A stretch of 64,000 bases of DNA from Physcomitrium patens (GCF_000002425.4 NC_037259.1:4357481-4421480), one strand, 5' to 3'; numbered from the stretch's first letter, positions 37,153 through 49,169 are shown. Program-made: numbers and translations. Notes: generated by a model not told the origin, from the letters alone.

Positions 37153-40100
37153 GTTCTAAGGAATATGTCCCTAACAGAGGCCCCTCCTTTAGCTTCGAGG
37201 TCTCTGAGAAGCAATGTTGTTGATCAGTACCAACGCAAGAAAATGAAGATCTGTCGCATAACTTCTACTATGAACTCCAACTGTTGTTCACGAGGCAAGT
37301 GGTTCATCGACCCTTGAAGCCAACGGTAGTGGCCCACGCCTTCGACTTCTGACCAAGCATGAACTTCCGTGTCCTCATTGTGAAATTGTCCTGCAAACAT
37401 GCCTTCTGGTTGACCATCGTAAGTAGGCTCGATCTCAAATACGATCACTAGTGATCGGTTACTCGGTATCCTCCGTCGTCGTCATGGTACATGTAGTTCT
37501 TCATCTCGGGGTCGCCTTTGTGAGCTACTCGGTTGCGATACTCTGACTGGCATAGTATCTATCTCTTGGCTATCCATATCAAAAGATCAAACTACGATCT
37601 ATCTTGGAGAAAATAACTACATCAACTATGAATTTTGCTAGTGCTCTCCCCTTTTCTTATATTGTTGGGAGAACAAGCTTCAGAAAGAAGCTATCATCGA
37701 ATTGATTTAGGTTTATCGGGATGTCGTTGATGAAACTCCTGTACCTTTTCTGGCGCATTCGCAAGATTTTCAGCTGGCTCCCACGTTCGCTCATTAATGT
37801 CATAGCCGCACCAATGAACAAGATATTCTAACTTTTCCCACCTTCGCCATGAATCCAATACATTTTCAACCTCGTATTCTTCGTGGTTCTCGATTTCAAT
37901 ACTAGGTGGCGGACATTGCACTCTTCCAGGAAAAGATGACTCTCGATAAGGTTCCAACAGAGAAACATGAAAGACTGGATGTACCTTCATAGAAGCTGGT
38001 AACTCCAGCCGGTATGCCACTGGATTAATTTACTTCTGGATGATAAATGGTCCCAATCTTCGATAGTCCAACTTATCACATGGTCGCTTGGTCTTGATAT
38101 TTCGTCGAAGAAGCCAGGCTTTGTCTCCAACTTTGAAAGTAGGTACTGGATTCTGAAATCTATCTGTAGACGTCTTATAGGATTCTTGAGCGGATTGTAA
38201 TTGAAGCTTCAACATAGTTTGAAGCTCTGATAATTGCTTCGCAAATCCTTCAGCTGCTGGATTGTTATTTGTTGACGGACTCAATAAATCAAGCTTCGGA
38301 TGATACCCATAGTTAGAAAGGAATGGTGTTTGTTGAGTCGATGCATGGAGGGTGTTGTTATATGCAAACTCAGCTAGCGATAGATATGCAGTCCAATCGT
38401 CTTGCTGATAGTTGATGCTGCATCGTAAGTAGTGCTCCAAGACTTGGTTCACCCGTTCCGTTTGGCCATCAGTTTGAGGATGGAAAGCTGAAGAAAGCTT
38501 GATATCCACCTTCAATATCCCAAAGAGAGATCTCCAAAACTTTGACACGAACTGGGTACCTCGATCTGATATGATATCATCTGGGAGTCTATGATATCGA
38601 TACACATTATCGAGAAAGAGTCTTGCTGTGACTTCACTGCATGATGTCTTCTTATAAGGAACAAAGTGTGCCATCTTCGTAAGCCGATCTACCACGACAA
38701 AGATGCTGTCAAATGAGTTTGATGATGGCAAGTCCGTGATGAAGTCCATAGAAATTGAAGACCATGGTCGACGTGGAATTGGCAATGGCTGTAGAAGTCC
38801 ATAAGGGCGATGCCGAGGATTCTTAGATCTTGAATAGATGTCACAAGAGAGGACAAAATCTTTCACATCCTTCCACATTTGGGGCCACCAAAAATCTCGG
38901 GAAATAAGCTCCAAGGTCTTGTTGAATCCAAAATGTCCCGCAGCTGGAAAATCATGGCGAGATTGAAGAACTCGGAGCCGTGCTAGTCCTTTTGGAATGT
39001 ACAATCGCTCTTCAAAGTATAAAAGATCTCCCTCCACCTTGAACTTGTCGTCATTGGTACGTTGCTTGATATCAATGGCTACTGAATCTTTAATGGTCAT
39101 AGCACGTACCTGGTTTAAGAAGTCAGCATCAAATGATACAATAGTAGCACAAAGTTGAAATCTCTCTGGCTTCAATAACGTTGTACATTGTTGATCAAAC
39201 GTTGCTTCTCCAGCCTTTGGTGCAAGATGCGATCTCCTTGATAAAGCATTGGATAGTCCTTGCTGCCTTCGAGGTCGATAAGTGATAACAAAATCAAATC
39301 TAGATGGCGACATATTCCACCGAGCTTGACGCCGATTTAAAACTCGAGCCGTCATGAAATACTCCAAATTCTTGTGATCCGTATATACGGTTACTGGATG
39401 TGCAGCTCCTTCAAGAAAGTGACGCCATTCTTCGAAAGAATCCACTATAGCAAGAAGTTCCTTATCGTGGATCTCATAATTGATTTCAGCAGCAGAGAAC
39501 TTCCGAGAATAGAATGCAACTGGATGGAGCTTCTTATCTTCACTCATTTGTGAAAGCACAGCTCCCAAAGCAAAATCTGAAGCATCAGTTTCTAAATAGA
39601 AGGCCTTTGTAAAGTCTGGATGTACCAAAATTGGAGCTGTAGTAAATGCTGTCTTCAAATCTTGAAACGCCTTCTCCGCCAAAGGTCCCCATTTCAACTT
39701 ATCCTTGCATGTTAATCGAGTGAGAGGAGCAGCAACTTGAGAATAATTCTTGATGAAGATCCGATAGAAGTTAGTAAAACTAAGAAAGCATTGTACGTCT
39801 CTAACTGTCTTCGGAACCTCCCAAGACATGATTGCTTCTACTTTCTTGGGGTCCATCTTCAAACCTTCTGTAGTCGCAATGAACCCCAAAAATTCCATCT
39901 CCGTCTGGTGAAATAAACACTTTTCTAATTTGGCATATAGTCCTCGCTTGCGTAGTTTCTCCAAGACCAAACGAACATGCTCCTCATGCTCTTCCTCGTT
40001 TTTAGAGAATATTAGAATATCGTCCAAGTAGATGACAACAAAATCGTCGAGGTGTTCTCGAAAGATGTCATTCATCATATGTTGGAAAACCGCTGGAGCA

Positions 40101-42238
40101 TTGGTAAGACCAAAAGGCATGACATTATATTCGAAATGACCATACCTTGTACGGAATGCTGTCTTCCACTCATCTCCTTCCTTGATTCGTACGAGATTAT
40201 AAGCTCCTCTTAGATCAATTTTTGTAAAGATCTTCGCACGTCCAAGTTGTTCTAAGAGACTAGAAATCAAGGGTAATGGGTAACGATTTTTCTTTGTTAC
40301 CTTGTTGAGGCCTCGATAGTCCACACACATCCGTAATGATCCATCTTTCTTCTTCACAAATAAGATGGGTGCTCCAGCTGATGATTTTGAATAACGAATG
40401 AAGTTCTTGGCTAGATTCTCGTCGATGTACTTTCGTAACTCTGCCAACTCCATTTGCGATAGATTATAGATTGGGCCAAAAGGTGGTTGTGCTCCTTCTT
40501 ACAAGTCTATGGCACAATCATATGGTTGGTGTTCCGGTAGTATGTCGGCGTTCTTCTTTTAAAATACGTCTTCAAAATCTTTATATTGCTCCAATATACT
40601 TGCTGTTGAGATCTTCTCCTCGGTAGTTGGAGCTGCATAAATGACAAATGGAGTGCCTTCTTTAGATGATCTTATAAACGCTCTTGCTCCAATGAATAAG
40701 GATTTCTTTTTTCGAGGTTTTTTACTAGGTTTTTTTTTGGATGGTTTTGTGGGAAAAGTCATCTTCCGCAACCTCCAATCTATCAATGGATTACGTTTTT
40801 CCAACCAAGAAAGACCAAGAATAATAGGATTTGATGGAATTCTAATAATATTAAAAATAATATGACTACTATGGTCTTTCAACGTTACTTCTATAGGTTT
40901 TGATTTATGAGTGATGCTATCATACAATAAAGGTCACCCATCTATGACCTCAACATGAACAGGTTTTGATTTTTGTACTAAAGGGATCTTATGACGCTTT
41001 GCAAATTCTTCGTCTAAAAAACAAGCAGATGCTCCTGAGTCTAGTAGTGCTAAGGTTCTCAGTTTTTGAGGGCCGATAAACAGAGGGATTGTAAAATAAA
41101 GTGCAGGTTGGGCAGAAAGAAAGGAACCTGATTGTTGTTGGGATATTTCATTGTCCAGCCGCACGGTTCCTACTGTGGCTGGGCATCCTCGTTTTCCTGA
41201 ACAAATACTCCCCTAGTCTTGACTATGCCTCGATTTTGCTTTTTGGGGCAGTTTCCGACTTTGTGGCCTTCTCCACTGCAATACAAGCATAAATTTTCCT
41301 CCATACGTCGCTTTTTTTCTTCTATAGTAAGAGATTTGATACGTACCACATCAATTTGCATGTCTTCCACCTCTGAATGTGAATTCACACCGCTTGCCGA
41401 CATAGTTAGAGCATGGCGAATTGTATGTTGTCTTGAGTGTTGGTCTTGGCGACGTTGGAATAGGCGATTATCGCACTTCACAGCTTGGCTAATGGCTTCA
41501 TTGAGCATTCGTGGATCAGGAAGAGTTAACAGCAAATCTTTCACATCATCTCTTAAACCCCAATAGAATTGACTCATCAACGCTTCTTCATCCCAATTGA
41601 TGTCGCATACTAATTGCCTGAAATCCGAAGCATAGACTGATGTAGAACGCATCCCTTGTCATAGCGACCGGATCTTTGTTGTAGCCCATCGAACCTTATC
41701 GTGTTCACCAAATGCTTCCGCAAATGCTTCCAAAAAGGTTTCGAAGTTGTTTAATATGGATGATCGTTTCTCAAACAAAGGAGCAAACCATGATAGAGCT
41801 TGTCCCGTAAGTAAGGTTCCAACAAGCCCAACACGTGACTCCTCCGTTGGATATCGTTCGGGCTGTAAAACTGTTATCAACCTGATTTGATTGACGAATC
41901 CTTGAAACTTGGAACGTGTTCCATCAAACTTATCTGGAAGGCTAACTCGAGGCTCCTTATGTTGTAGAACTAGTGGTTCTTGTCGAACCTAAAGTAAAGT
42001 TGTTTCTCCAAGTGCCGAAATTTGAGGCTGGTGTAGTTTAAATTATGCTATCCCAGATACTCCATCATTATGAAGCCTTGCCACCACTCCTTCAATCTCT
42101 GCAGTTCTTTGTGATAACGTAGCGAGGGCATTCATAATAGCATCTAACTTAGACTCCGAACTTTCTCTCATACTAATGTCTTGACCTCCGGCCATTCTAA
42201 AAGAAGGACAAAAATGACCCTATAAGAGGCAATATTGG

Positions 42239-42425
42239 TTTATAGGAGGGTAATCCACAACCTATAAAACGCCTTAAGAATTTCAAGAAGAGAGGTAATC
42301 CACTCTCTCCAAGAAGAATAAGACTCCAATATTGTAATAGAAGAAGTATCAGTTTAGAGGAGGGTAATCCGCAACCTCTAAAAAATGCTAGTATACCTTC
42401 AAGTAGAGGAGTAATCCACACTCTA
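42239..42425 (-). promoter_or_regulatory. Four-hairpin leader of the inner gypsy RNA
   Basis: Four stem-loops lie between the primer site and gag. Two long ones have perfect 8-bp stems and 14-base loops: 42239-42268 and 42353-42382, with sense loops TTGTGGATTACCCT and TTGCGGATTACCCT. Two short ones: 42289-42308 (6-bp stem, loop TGGATTAC in sense) and 42404-42425 (5-bp stem, loop containing GGATTAC). They form a two-hairpin module duplicated with a 114-bp period. Between the two long stems a T-A pair is replaced by G-C, which is compensatory. The loop is nearly the same as in the outer element at 31638-31651. Confidence 0.65.
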
Positions 42426-42475
42426 TTAAGAAAGAACTAGCTCTGATATCTCAAGTTAGTGTAGTCTCGACAAAC

Positions 42476-42920
42476 TATCACGGACACAAAATACAGACTT
42501 GAAATCTAACAAGAAGTTCAAGAAGAAGTGGCAAAACTAGATTAAACAGATGAGTACAAGAACAACACCAGAAAGGTGAGCTAGAACTCCAAGAGATGTG
42601 TTGTCGAGACTGAAGAACTCTTCAGCCTCGATCCCTATATATACTCCTACTTAGGAAGCTTCTCAAGCTACTTCTATTAACTAGGAAGCTTCTAGAAGGT
42701 TCTAGAGGCTTCCTTTCTAGAAGGTTCTAGAAACTTCTCGAGCTACTTCTATTAACTAGGAAGCTTCTAGAAAGTTCCAGGGGATTCCTTTCTAGAAGCT
42801 TCTAGAAACTTCTCTCTAAAAGGTTCCAGAGGCTTCTCTTCTAGAAGGTTCCAGAGGCTTGTTTTCTAGAAGGTTCTAGAAACTTCTCTCTAGAAAGTTC
42901 TAAGGAATATGTCCCTAACA
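42476..42920 (-). repeat. Right LTR (5' LTR in sense) of the inner gypsy element
   Basis: 445 bp; it has the same HSE arrays, TATA box and hairpin as the left copy but lacks one 50-bp HSE unit. Confidence 0.93.
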
Positions 42921-42925
42921 GAGGC
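42921..42925. repeat. Target-site duplication (right) of the inner gypsy insertion
   Basis: GAGGC, identical to 36677-36681. After it, the tail of the outer element resumes and runs to its purine-rich tract and 3' LTR. Confidence 0.9.
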
Positions 42926-43056
42926 CCTATCAACCATCTTCAAAGAAAACAAAGATCTGAGTATGTGGTAAATATAATATGTCACATCATAGATTTTTTC
43001 AACATATGATGATTGCTCTTCATAGAACTCATTCCTAGAAGGAAGGCGGGAGTTAA

Positions 43057-43611
43057 TATCATGGCCATATGCATGTAAGCCAATAATTATCTATATAAAT
43101 AGATAGAAGTAAGTAGAAGTAGGTAAAAGTAAGTTAATTCTGTAATATCTTCTATGAAAGCTTCCTAGAAGCTTCATAGACGTTGCTTTGACTTTATAGA
43201 TATCTAATTGATTTTTTGGATTAAAAACGTAGTCAACAAATTGGCCATGTGCCATACATATTGTTAGCTTGAAGAACAAGCTAACTATGTGGCCGACACA
43301 TAGAAAAACTTGCCTTATAAGTCAAAGCATGTGTCCTACAAAGTCAACACATATTAGAGGTCCTATAGAACATTGCCACATAGCTTCTACTTAGATAGTA
43401 TATATAGAGACAAGAATGAAGCCCTCTTCACTTTTATCAATTCTTTCTTGTTTCTAGTCTAGTTTCAAGAGTCTCAAGTTTTCTTGTCTTTTTACAATAA
43501 GCCTTTCTAATTTTTTTTAATATATATACATCCTTATTTCAATTTTATCACTCTTTCTTTGATACGGATTTTATTGATTTATGCATCATCTTTTAGTTCA
43601 TGTCCTTGACA
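43057..43611 (+). repeat. 3' LTR of the outer gypsy element
   Basis: It matches 30983-31548 over its whole length, with roughly 10% difference, and is preceded by a purine-rich tract (GGAAGGCGGGAG). Confidence 0.85.
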
Positions 43612-44280
43612 ATATATTAATATTATACAATAGTATTATCAAAATATCCATTTTTACTATTATCTATGAAATAGCATATTCAATAAGATAAAGGTATTAA
43701 AGAACTCTATTCTATATATCATAGCTTTATGATCTTTATGTGCAATAGAATCTACTAATAGAAAGGTGTGTTGGTATAGTAGTATGTAGTTAGCAATGAT
43801 CATGTTAATATATTTAACATTTTCATTTGCAGTGGTTAAAATACTTTAGATGTTAATATAACTAGTCATATGAAAACATGCAATTATGTCTAAAAAAATA
43901 AGATCCATCAACATCTCTAAATTTTTATATTATATAATTTTAGAAAAAAAACCAACTTTTATATTTATATTATTTATGTTGTGATTGATTGCAAGTTTTA
44001 CACCATTACTAATATGCAAGGTATACTTTACAAAGGATTGAAAAATAAGATTTGAGCTAATTTATATATTTTTATTTAATATAAAAAAACAAATTATAGG
44101 CCAAAATATTAATTTCTTTAAAAAAAATTCAACAATAGAAGTTCATATGTTTAAGAATACAACATGAAGGCATTGATAGAAATCTCTATCAAATATAATC
44201 ACTTTTTTGCTAAAGACTATGTTAGAAATTCACATAAGGTCTTGCAAACTTTGATCTATAATTTTGATATCTTTGCAATG
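43612..44280. other. AT-rich intergenic DNA
   Basis: No gene, domain or repeat was recognised between the outer gypsy element and the solo-LTR remnant. Confidence 0.5.
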
Positions 44281-46376
44281 TGTAAAGGATATGAATCATA
44301 ACAAATAAAACTTCAATATTCTTTAATGTCACTTCAAAAGAAGAGGTATTTATTCAAAATTAATATAGTATTGAAACTAGAATGGTTATTGCAAGAGAGA
44401 AGAAAAGTAGAGACTCTTGAAATAAGACTAATGATTAGAAAGGCATTGAAAAAAATAAAAAAGAATTTATTTTTATCTCTATACATACTATCTAATTAAG
44501 AAGTATTTGGTAATGTTCTATACAATCTTTAATATGTGTATTACTTATAAGATACATTTTCTACATGTGTGCTTTTGTGATATAACATGGCTAATGAATC
44601 AAAGAGAGAAGAAAAAATTATATTATAGAAGATCTTATTTTAAAATATTAGAAAAAATTATCTTCAAAATATAAATAATAGTCAAAAAGATAATAAAACT
44701 AAAAAGTGTTTATATTGTCTTTTTACAAAATAGGCTTCTATTTACTTTATAGGGCCATAAATAAGGCAAAGCAAAGTAGATTGAGAAATTAAATAATATA
44801 GGCATGTGTAAGAAGGAATTGACAATAGATTTTAGCAAAATTTACCTCAAGAAGCCAAGAATTGATACCCAGAGAGGATTGGTTGTTAACATGGATTGAA
44901 ATCAAATCCTAAGGCACAAAACCATGCACCTATAGTGACTCCAAAGCTCTTTGGTAGATCAAAGAATGGGATTTGAGAGCAAACTTAAGAAGAGATTTTT
45001 GACCATTAGTTTTATATCAATTAAGTCAATACTGAGTTTTTGAAGGATTTTCAAAGTTAGTGATGTTCTTGGTTGATTTAGATTTTGAGGAATAAAAATA
45101 TATTCATAAATTTGAAGGTTTCTTGAATTTTGTAGCATATATATATATATGGATAAAATTTGGACAATATGTTGGTGTGCTAGTTGCAAATGTGTATGAA
45201 AATTTTTAGATCAATCAAATGGTTAGATCAAAATTTGTAAAGGTTTTTGTGGGTGAGGTTTCATAAATTGGAATTTGAAGGTCAATGAGTATTTTTAAGA
45301 TCTTCAATAATTTTTCAATTGGATTGAAGTGAATTTTTTTTGTATGGATACTAGACTTGATTTTCAATATTTTAGGTGAAATTTGGAAGCAATTCATTGG
45401 TTCAAAAAGGAGATATTGGTATTGGAAGTTTAGAATTCAGGTTGGAATATGAGGCCAGTTAATATCCTATTGGATTATCTTGCATTTCTCTAAATTGTTA
45501 AGTAAAATTGATTTCATCTTTCTTATAATTATTTCTAACTAAGATATTAAAAAATATATAATTTTTGAATTGATATCAATAGTTTGATCATTAGTTGTTG
45601 AGGTTTCAATTTATTATAGGAATTGGTTTAGGATTTGTCTATAGTTTGGTTAAGGCTTAGGATTTCGTCTACTATTTGATTAGGATTAGGATTTGCTTGG
45701 AGTTTGGTTTAGAACTTAAGTAGGAGTTGACTAAGGTATATCTAGGATTTATCTAGGCTTTAGGATTTTATTAGGATTTGACCTAGGATTTGACTTAGGA
45801 TTTGATTAAGGTTCAATTAGGGTTTTAATTAAGATTTGATTTAGTATTTGAATAAGGTTCATTTAAAATTTAAATTAGAATTATATTTAGATTTTTATTT
45901 TTAATATTTCTTTAAGATTATTATTATTTCTTTAAATTTTTATTTTATATTTTTTAAAAATTTCTTGTTATTTTTCTTTGAAATTAGTTCAAAATTTCTT
46001 TGTATTACTTTTATAATTTTTTAAAAATTTACTTTAAATTAGTCAAAATTCAATCAAGATTCTATTAGACTTAATAGGATTATTCTTGCATTTCTACTTA
46101 CCTTCCATAATTAAGTGCTTGATGCATTCTCAAGCAAGAACACATGTAATACAATAGCACCACATAGTTAGCTTGTATCATAAGCTCTCAACACATACTA
46201 CATGTGGCAAATTTGGTCGTCAAGTTTCTAATTTATCAATCAACTACAAACACATGTAAAGTCAAAGTAGTCAATATCACGCTTCTAAGAAGCTTTGATA
46301 TAAGATATTATCAAATCTATTTATATTTATTTTCCACCTAATAATTTTTATTTAATTAAATATGTTTGTCTATAAT
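44281..46376 (-). mobile_element. Degenerate solo LTR of the outer gypsy family, interrupted by repeat B
   Basis: 44281-44578 matches the reverse complement of the outer LTR's 3' half (GAGACTCTTGAAA, then GTAATGTTCTATA). The match resumes at about 46,155 with CATAGTTAGCTTG and fades out near 46,376. Together the two pieces make about 520 bp, close to one LTR, with no internal gypsy sequence next to them. It is therefore best read as an old solo LTR, much more diverged than the paired LTRs. Confidence 0.6.
44577..46152 (+). repeat. GGATTT-rich dispersed repeat, copy B (inserted in a solo LTR)
   Basis: About 1.57 kb. The left end is TGTGATATAACATGG (TGTTGTAATACAACC in copy A) and the right end is CATGTAATACAATA (CGTAATACAACA in copy D). 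The ends are thus short inverted repeats of each other. The interior holds a GCACAAAACCATGCACCT segment (near 44,920) and a strongly strand-asymmetric run of TTAGGATTT words (45.6-45.9 kb). There is no ORF. Both flanks are continuous LTR sequence, so this is an insertion with defined ends. Confidence 0.65.
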
Positions 46377-47090
46377 ATAATATTGTATAGATATTTTATT
46401 CCAAAAATGAGCTTTATCATACAAATGACATTAATTATATTACTTCTTTACATGAAATTACATATTAAATCTTGATTAATATTAATAGAAATTTTGATAA
46501 AATTCATCTTTCAATTCAAATAACAAGATAGCTTCAATTAAGAATCATTTGTAATTAATAGTTTGAAGTGAAATAAGCAAATAAAAATAATAAAAGAAAA
46601 AAATAAACGATAAATATATAAAAAAAAATAAAAAAATGTATTCAAATAATTACATATTTTAAAATTTAGTCACAATTTATTTACTTTATTTTTAATTTAA
46701 TAAAAATTTAAAATTAAAAATAATATTTCTAAAATTTTAATTTTATTATCTTTTCAATGACGTAAAAAAATATAAAATTAATTTATTATAAATAAATTAT
46801 AAAGGTTTAAAGATAGAAAATAAATGATTAAAAAATTAAATTAAATAAATATTACTTCAAAGTTGATTTTTTTATAAACCAAGGATTTGAGCCTCACCAA
46901 GGCTTAGATATAATATATATGGATGTTTTAGAGAGGCTTTACAATTATAAGTACTCCTAAATTCTAATAAATACTTAAATAATCATAAAAAATCTTCAAT
47001 CTTAATGTTTTTGTAATCAAATGACTTAAAATTTTCTTTTAATCAATCTATCAATTAAAATTTATTAGAGGAACTTATAGAGTAAAATGT
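46377..47090. other. AT-rich DNA with a copia-related fragment
   Basis: About 46,800-46,935 matches 28,120-28,270 inside the copia element (shared words TAAACCAAGG, CCTCACCAAGGC, ATATATGGAT). It is probably a decayed piece of the same copia family. Nothing else is recognisable. Confidence 0.45.
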
Positions 47091-47092
47091 AC

Positions 47093-48865
47093 AATTTTTT
47101 TTTAAAACTACTATGACTATTAAAGAAGAAGAAAAATATATTTATTTTAAATAAAATTTATTATAATAAATTAATTATAATAAATTTATTATATTAAAAA
47201 TATAAATAATAGACAAAGAAGTTGTAAAAAAAAAAATTAAAAAAAATGCTAATATTGCCTTCTAAAATAATAACTTCTACTTATTTTGTAGGAGCATAAG
47301 TGAGCCAAATTAAAGTAAATGAAATAAATAATTGATTTAAGCATTTTTAGGAAGAAATTATGAATAGGTTTTAGCAAAAATCATCTCAAAATATGAAGAA
47401 TTGATACCTAGAGAAGACTAGTTGCAAACAAAGGTCAAAATCAGACCCCAAGTCACAAAACCATGTACCTACAGTGTCTTTGGCATTCTTAAGTTGATTG
47501 GAAAAAAGAATTTGAAAATAGACTTGTGAAAGGATTTTTGAGAGTTTATTTCATGTAATTTGAAGGCATATTGATGTTTTGAGGGCTTTCTAAAGTAAGA
47601 AATGTATTCAATGGATTTGGATTTTAAGAGATTTAAAACAATTTATAAATTTGAGGATTTTATGAATGTTGTAGCATTTTTATAAACGAAATTTTTTCTA
47701 TCTATTATTTTATTTGTCTTTAATGTGTTTGAGAAATTAAATATTAATTAAATGGTTAGATTGACAACTATTAAAGTTTTTATGGATTATAGTCTTTGAT
47801 AATTGAAATTTAGGATCACTGAGGATGTTTGCAATTTCACAACATCTGTTTATTTGATTGAAACACAAATTGGTGAAATTAATTTAGACTTTAAAATCTA
47901 CTCACCATGTAATTTTTGAAGCAATTGAATGGATCAACAAAGTAAAAACACTATTGAAAGATCAATATTAAAGTTAGAGAAGGAGGGTAGGCAACATCTG
48001 AGAGGTTTTAGGAGTTTTTTTTCAATTGATAAATTTGATTTTTTCCAAACTTTGTATACTTATTAATTGCTTTTAGATTAAAATTTAAGTGAAATTTTAG
48101 CTATGATAAATGGTTTGATCAATATTTATTGAGATTTTAAAATAACTTTAAGAAGTGATTAAGTTTTACTTAGGATTTTTTTAGGATTTGGTTTAGAATT
48201 TAAGATTTAGTTGGAATTTCATTAAGATTTGATTTAGGGTTTAAGATTTGGTAAAGATTTGGTTAAGATTTCATCAAGATTTCATTAAGGTTTGATCTAA
48301 GAATTATTTAGGATTTAGTTAGGATTTTGTAGAATTTCATTAAGATTTGATTTAGGATTTTTTAGGACTTAGTTAGGATTTAACAATAATTTAGTTAGAA
48401 ATTTTTAGGATTTTTTTAAGATTTTTAGAATTTTATTAGAATTTTATTAGGATTTGATTAAGACTACATCAAGATTGATTAGGATTTTCCTAGAATTTAT
48501 TTAGGATTTATTTAATATTTATATTATTAATATTATTAATATTTTTATTATTTATTTAAATATTTATATTTTTAATATTTCTTTAAATTTTTAAATTTTT
48601 ATATTTCTTTGGGATTTCTTTATTATTTTTCTTTGAGACTAATTTTTTACTTCTTTATTTTTTTTTTATAATATCTTTTAAACTTCTTTTAAATTGATTA
48701 AACTTTGATTAGGATTATTAAAAATTATTTAAATTTTAATTAAGATTCTATTAGACTTGGTAGGATCTTGTTGTTGCATTTTTTTATTCATATTCCACAA
48801 CTAAGTATTTAGTACATTTTCAAGCAAGAATTCACATTATATGACAATATAGTCTAAAAATTTGG
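47093..48865 (+). repeat. GGATTT-rich dispersed repeat, copy C
   Basis: Same orientation as B and collinear with it: GCACAAAACCATG-type segment near 47,455 (here CACAAAACCATGTACCT), TTAGGATTT run (48.15-48.5 kb), then the CTATTAGACTTGGTAGGAT and CAAGCAAGAATTCAC end segments. It is longer than B through expansion of the GGATTT run. Non-coding. Confidence 0.65.
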
Positions 48866-48937
48866 ATAGATAACTTTGTTAACGATGTTTAAATATTCAA
48901 AATATATTAATTTTAGTACAATAATAAGTAGAAGGAG

Positions 48938-48940
<3 letters not shown>

Positions 48941-48984
<44 letters not shown>
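48941..48984. repeat. (TA)n microsatellite
   Basis: About 22 uninterrupted TA units, one of the longest in the window. The Ile/Tyr-repeat frame through it is an artefact. Confidence 0.9.
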
Positions 48985-48986
<2 letters not shown>

Positions 48987-49169
48987 TTACTATGTGTAAT
49001 TGGTACAAAATATATGCAACCTATTGCAAGAATTTTACATTACAAAAAAACCCCATGTTTTTTTTGTAACTTTCTACATATGGTTTTGTAAGAAATCTAT
49101 GTAAAGCTTATTGTGGAAGCAATCATTTATTGCATTATTTCCAAAGCATCTAATAAGCATCATATATTA

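Larger units (their letters stand above)
36682..37176 (-). repeat. Left LTR (3' LTR in sense) of the inner gypsy element
   Basis: 495 bp; in sense it starts TGTTAGGGAC and ends GTGACA. It differs from the other LTR by about five bases and by one extra 50-bp unit at 37020-37069. Confidence 0.93.
36682..42920 (-). mobile_element. Inner Ty3/gypsy chromovirus, young, nearly whole but broken
   Basis: A 6.24-kb element reads on the minus strand, inside the outer gypsy tail. In sense order: 5' LTR (42920-42476); primer-site-like TATCAGAGC (about 42,440); structured leader (about 42,430-42,200); gag with knuckle CLYCSGEGHKVGNC (about 42.19-41.2 kb); protease LLDSGASACFLDEEF (about 41.05 kb); reverse transcriptase with YLDD (40.4-39.9 kb); RNase H (39.7-39.25 kb); integrase (39.0-38.2 kb); chromodomain (about 37.9-37.7 kb, EYLVHWCGYDINERTWEP); a 0.5-kb tail; purine-rich tract; 3' LTR. 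The LTRs differ by about five substitutions in 445 aligned bases plus one 50-bp unit. At a typical plant rate of about 1e-8 per site per year this is on the order of half a million years. The coding region has roughly five breaks. The primer-like site lies about 25 bases past the LTR end, further than usual. Confidence 0.94.
30983..43611 (+). mobile_element. Outer Ty3/gypsy chromovirus, old and broken, split by a younger insertion
   Basis: The LTRs lie at 30983-31548 and 43057-43611. A primer site (CAGTATCAGAGC) follows the first LTR near 31,561, and a purine-rich tract precedes the second. Order of parts: leader (31.55-31.75 kb); gag with a CCHC-like knuckle (31.75-32.7 kb); protease (LIDSGASACFLN, about 32.9 kb); reverse transcriptase (33.45-34.1 kb); RNase H (34.3-34.75 kb); integrase (34.95-35.7 kb); chromodomain (about 36.05-36.23 kb, EYFFHWHGYDIS). 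This is the gypsy order (integrase after RNase H) with a chromovirus tail. The LTRs differ at roughly one site in ten, and the coding part has well over a dozen breaks, so it is old. Its 3' non-coding tail is split at 36,681 by the inner element and resumes at 42,926. Confidence 0.92.

Noticed and set aside
37030-37160. CRISPR-like array or satellite from the regular TTCTAGAA words
   Set aside because: The spacing is that of heat-shock elements inside a proven LTR; there are no unique spacers of constant length.
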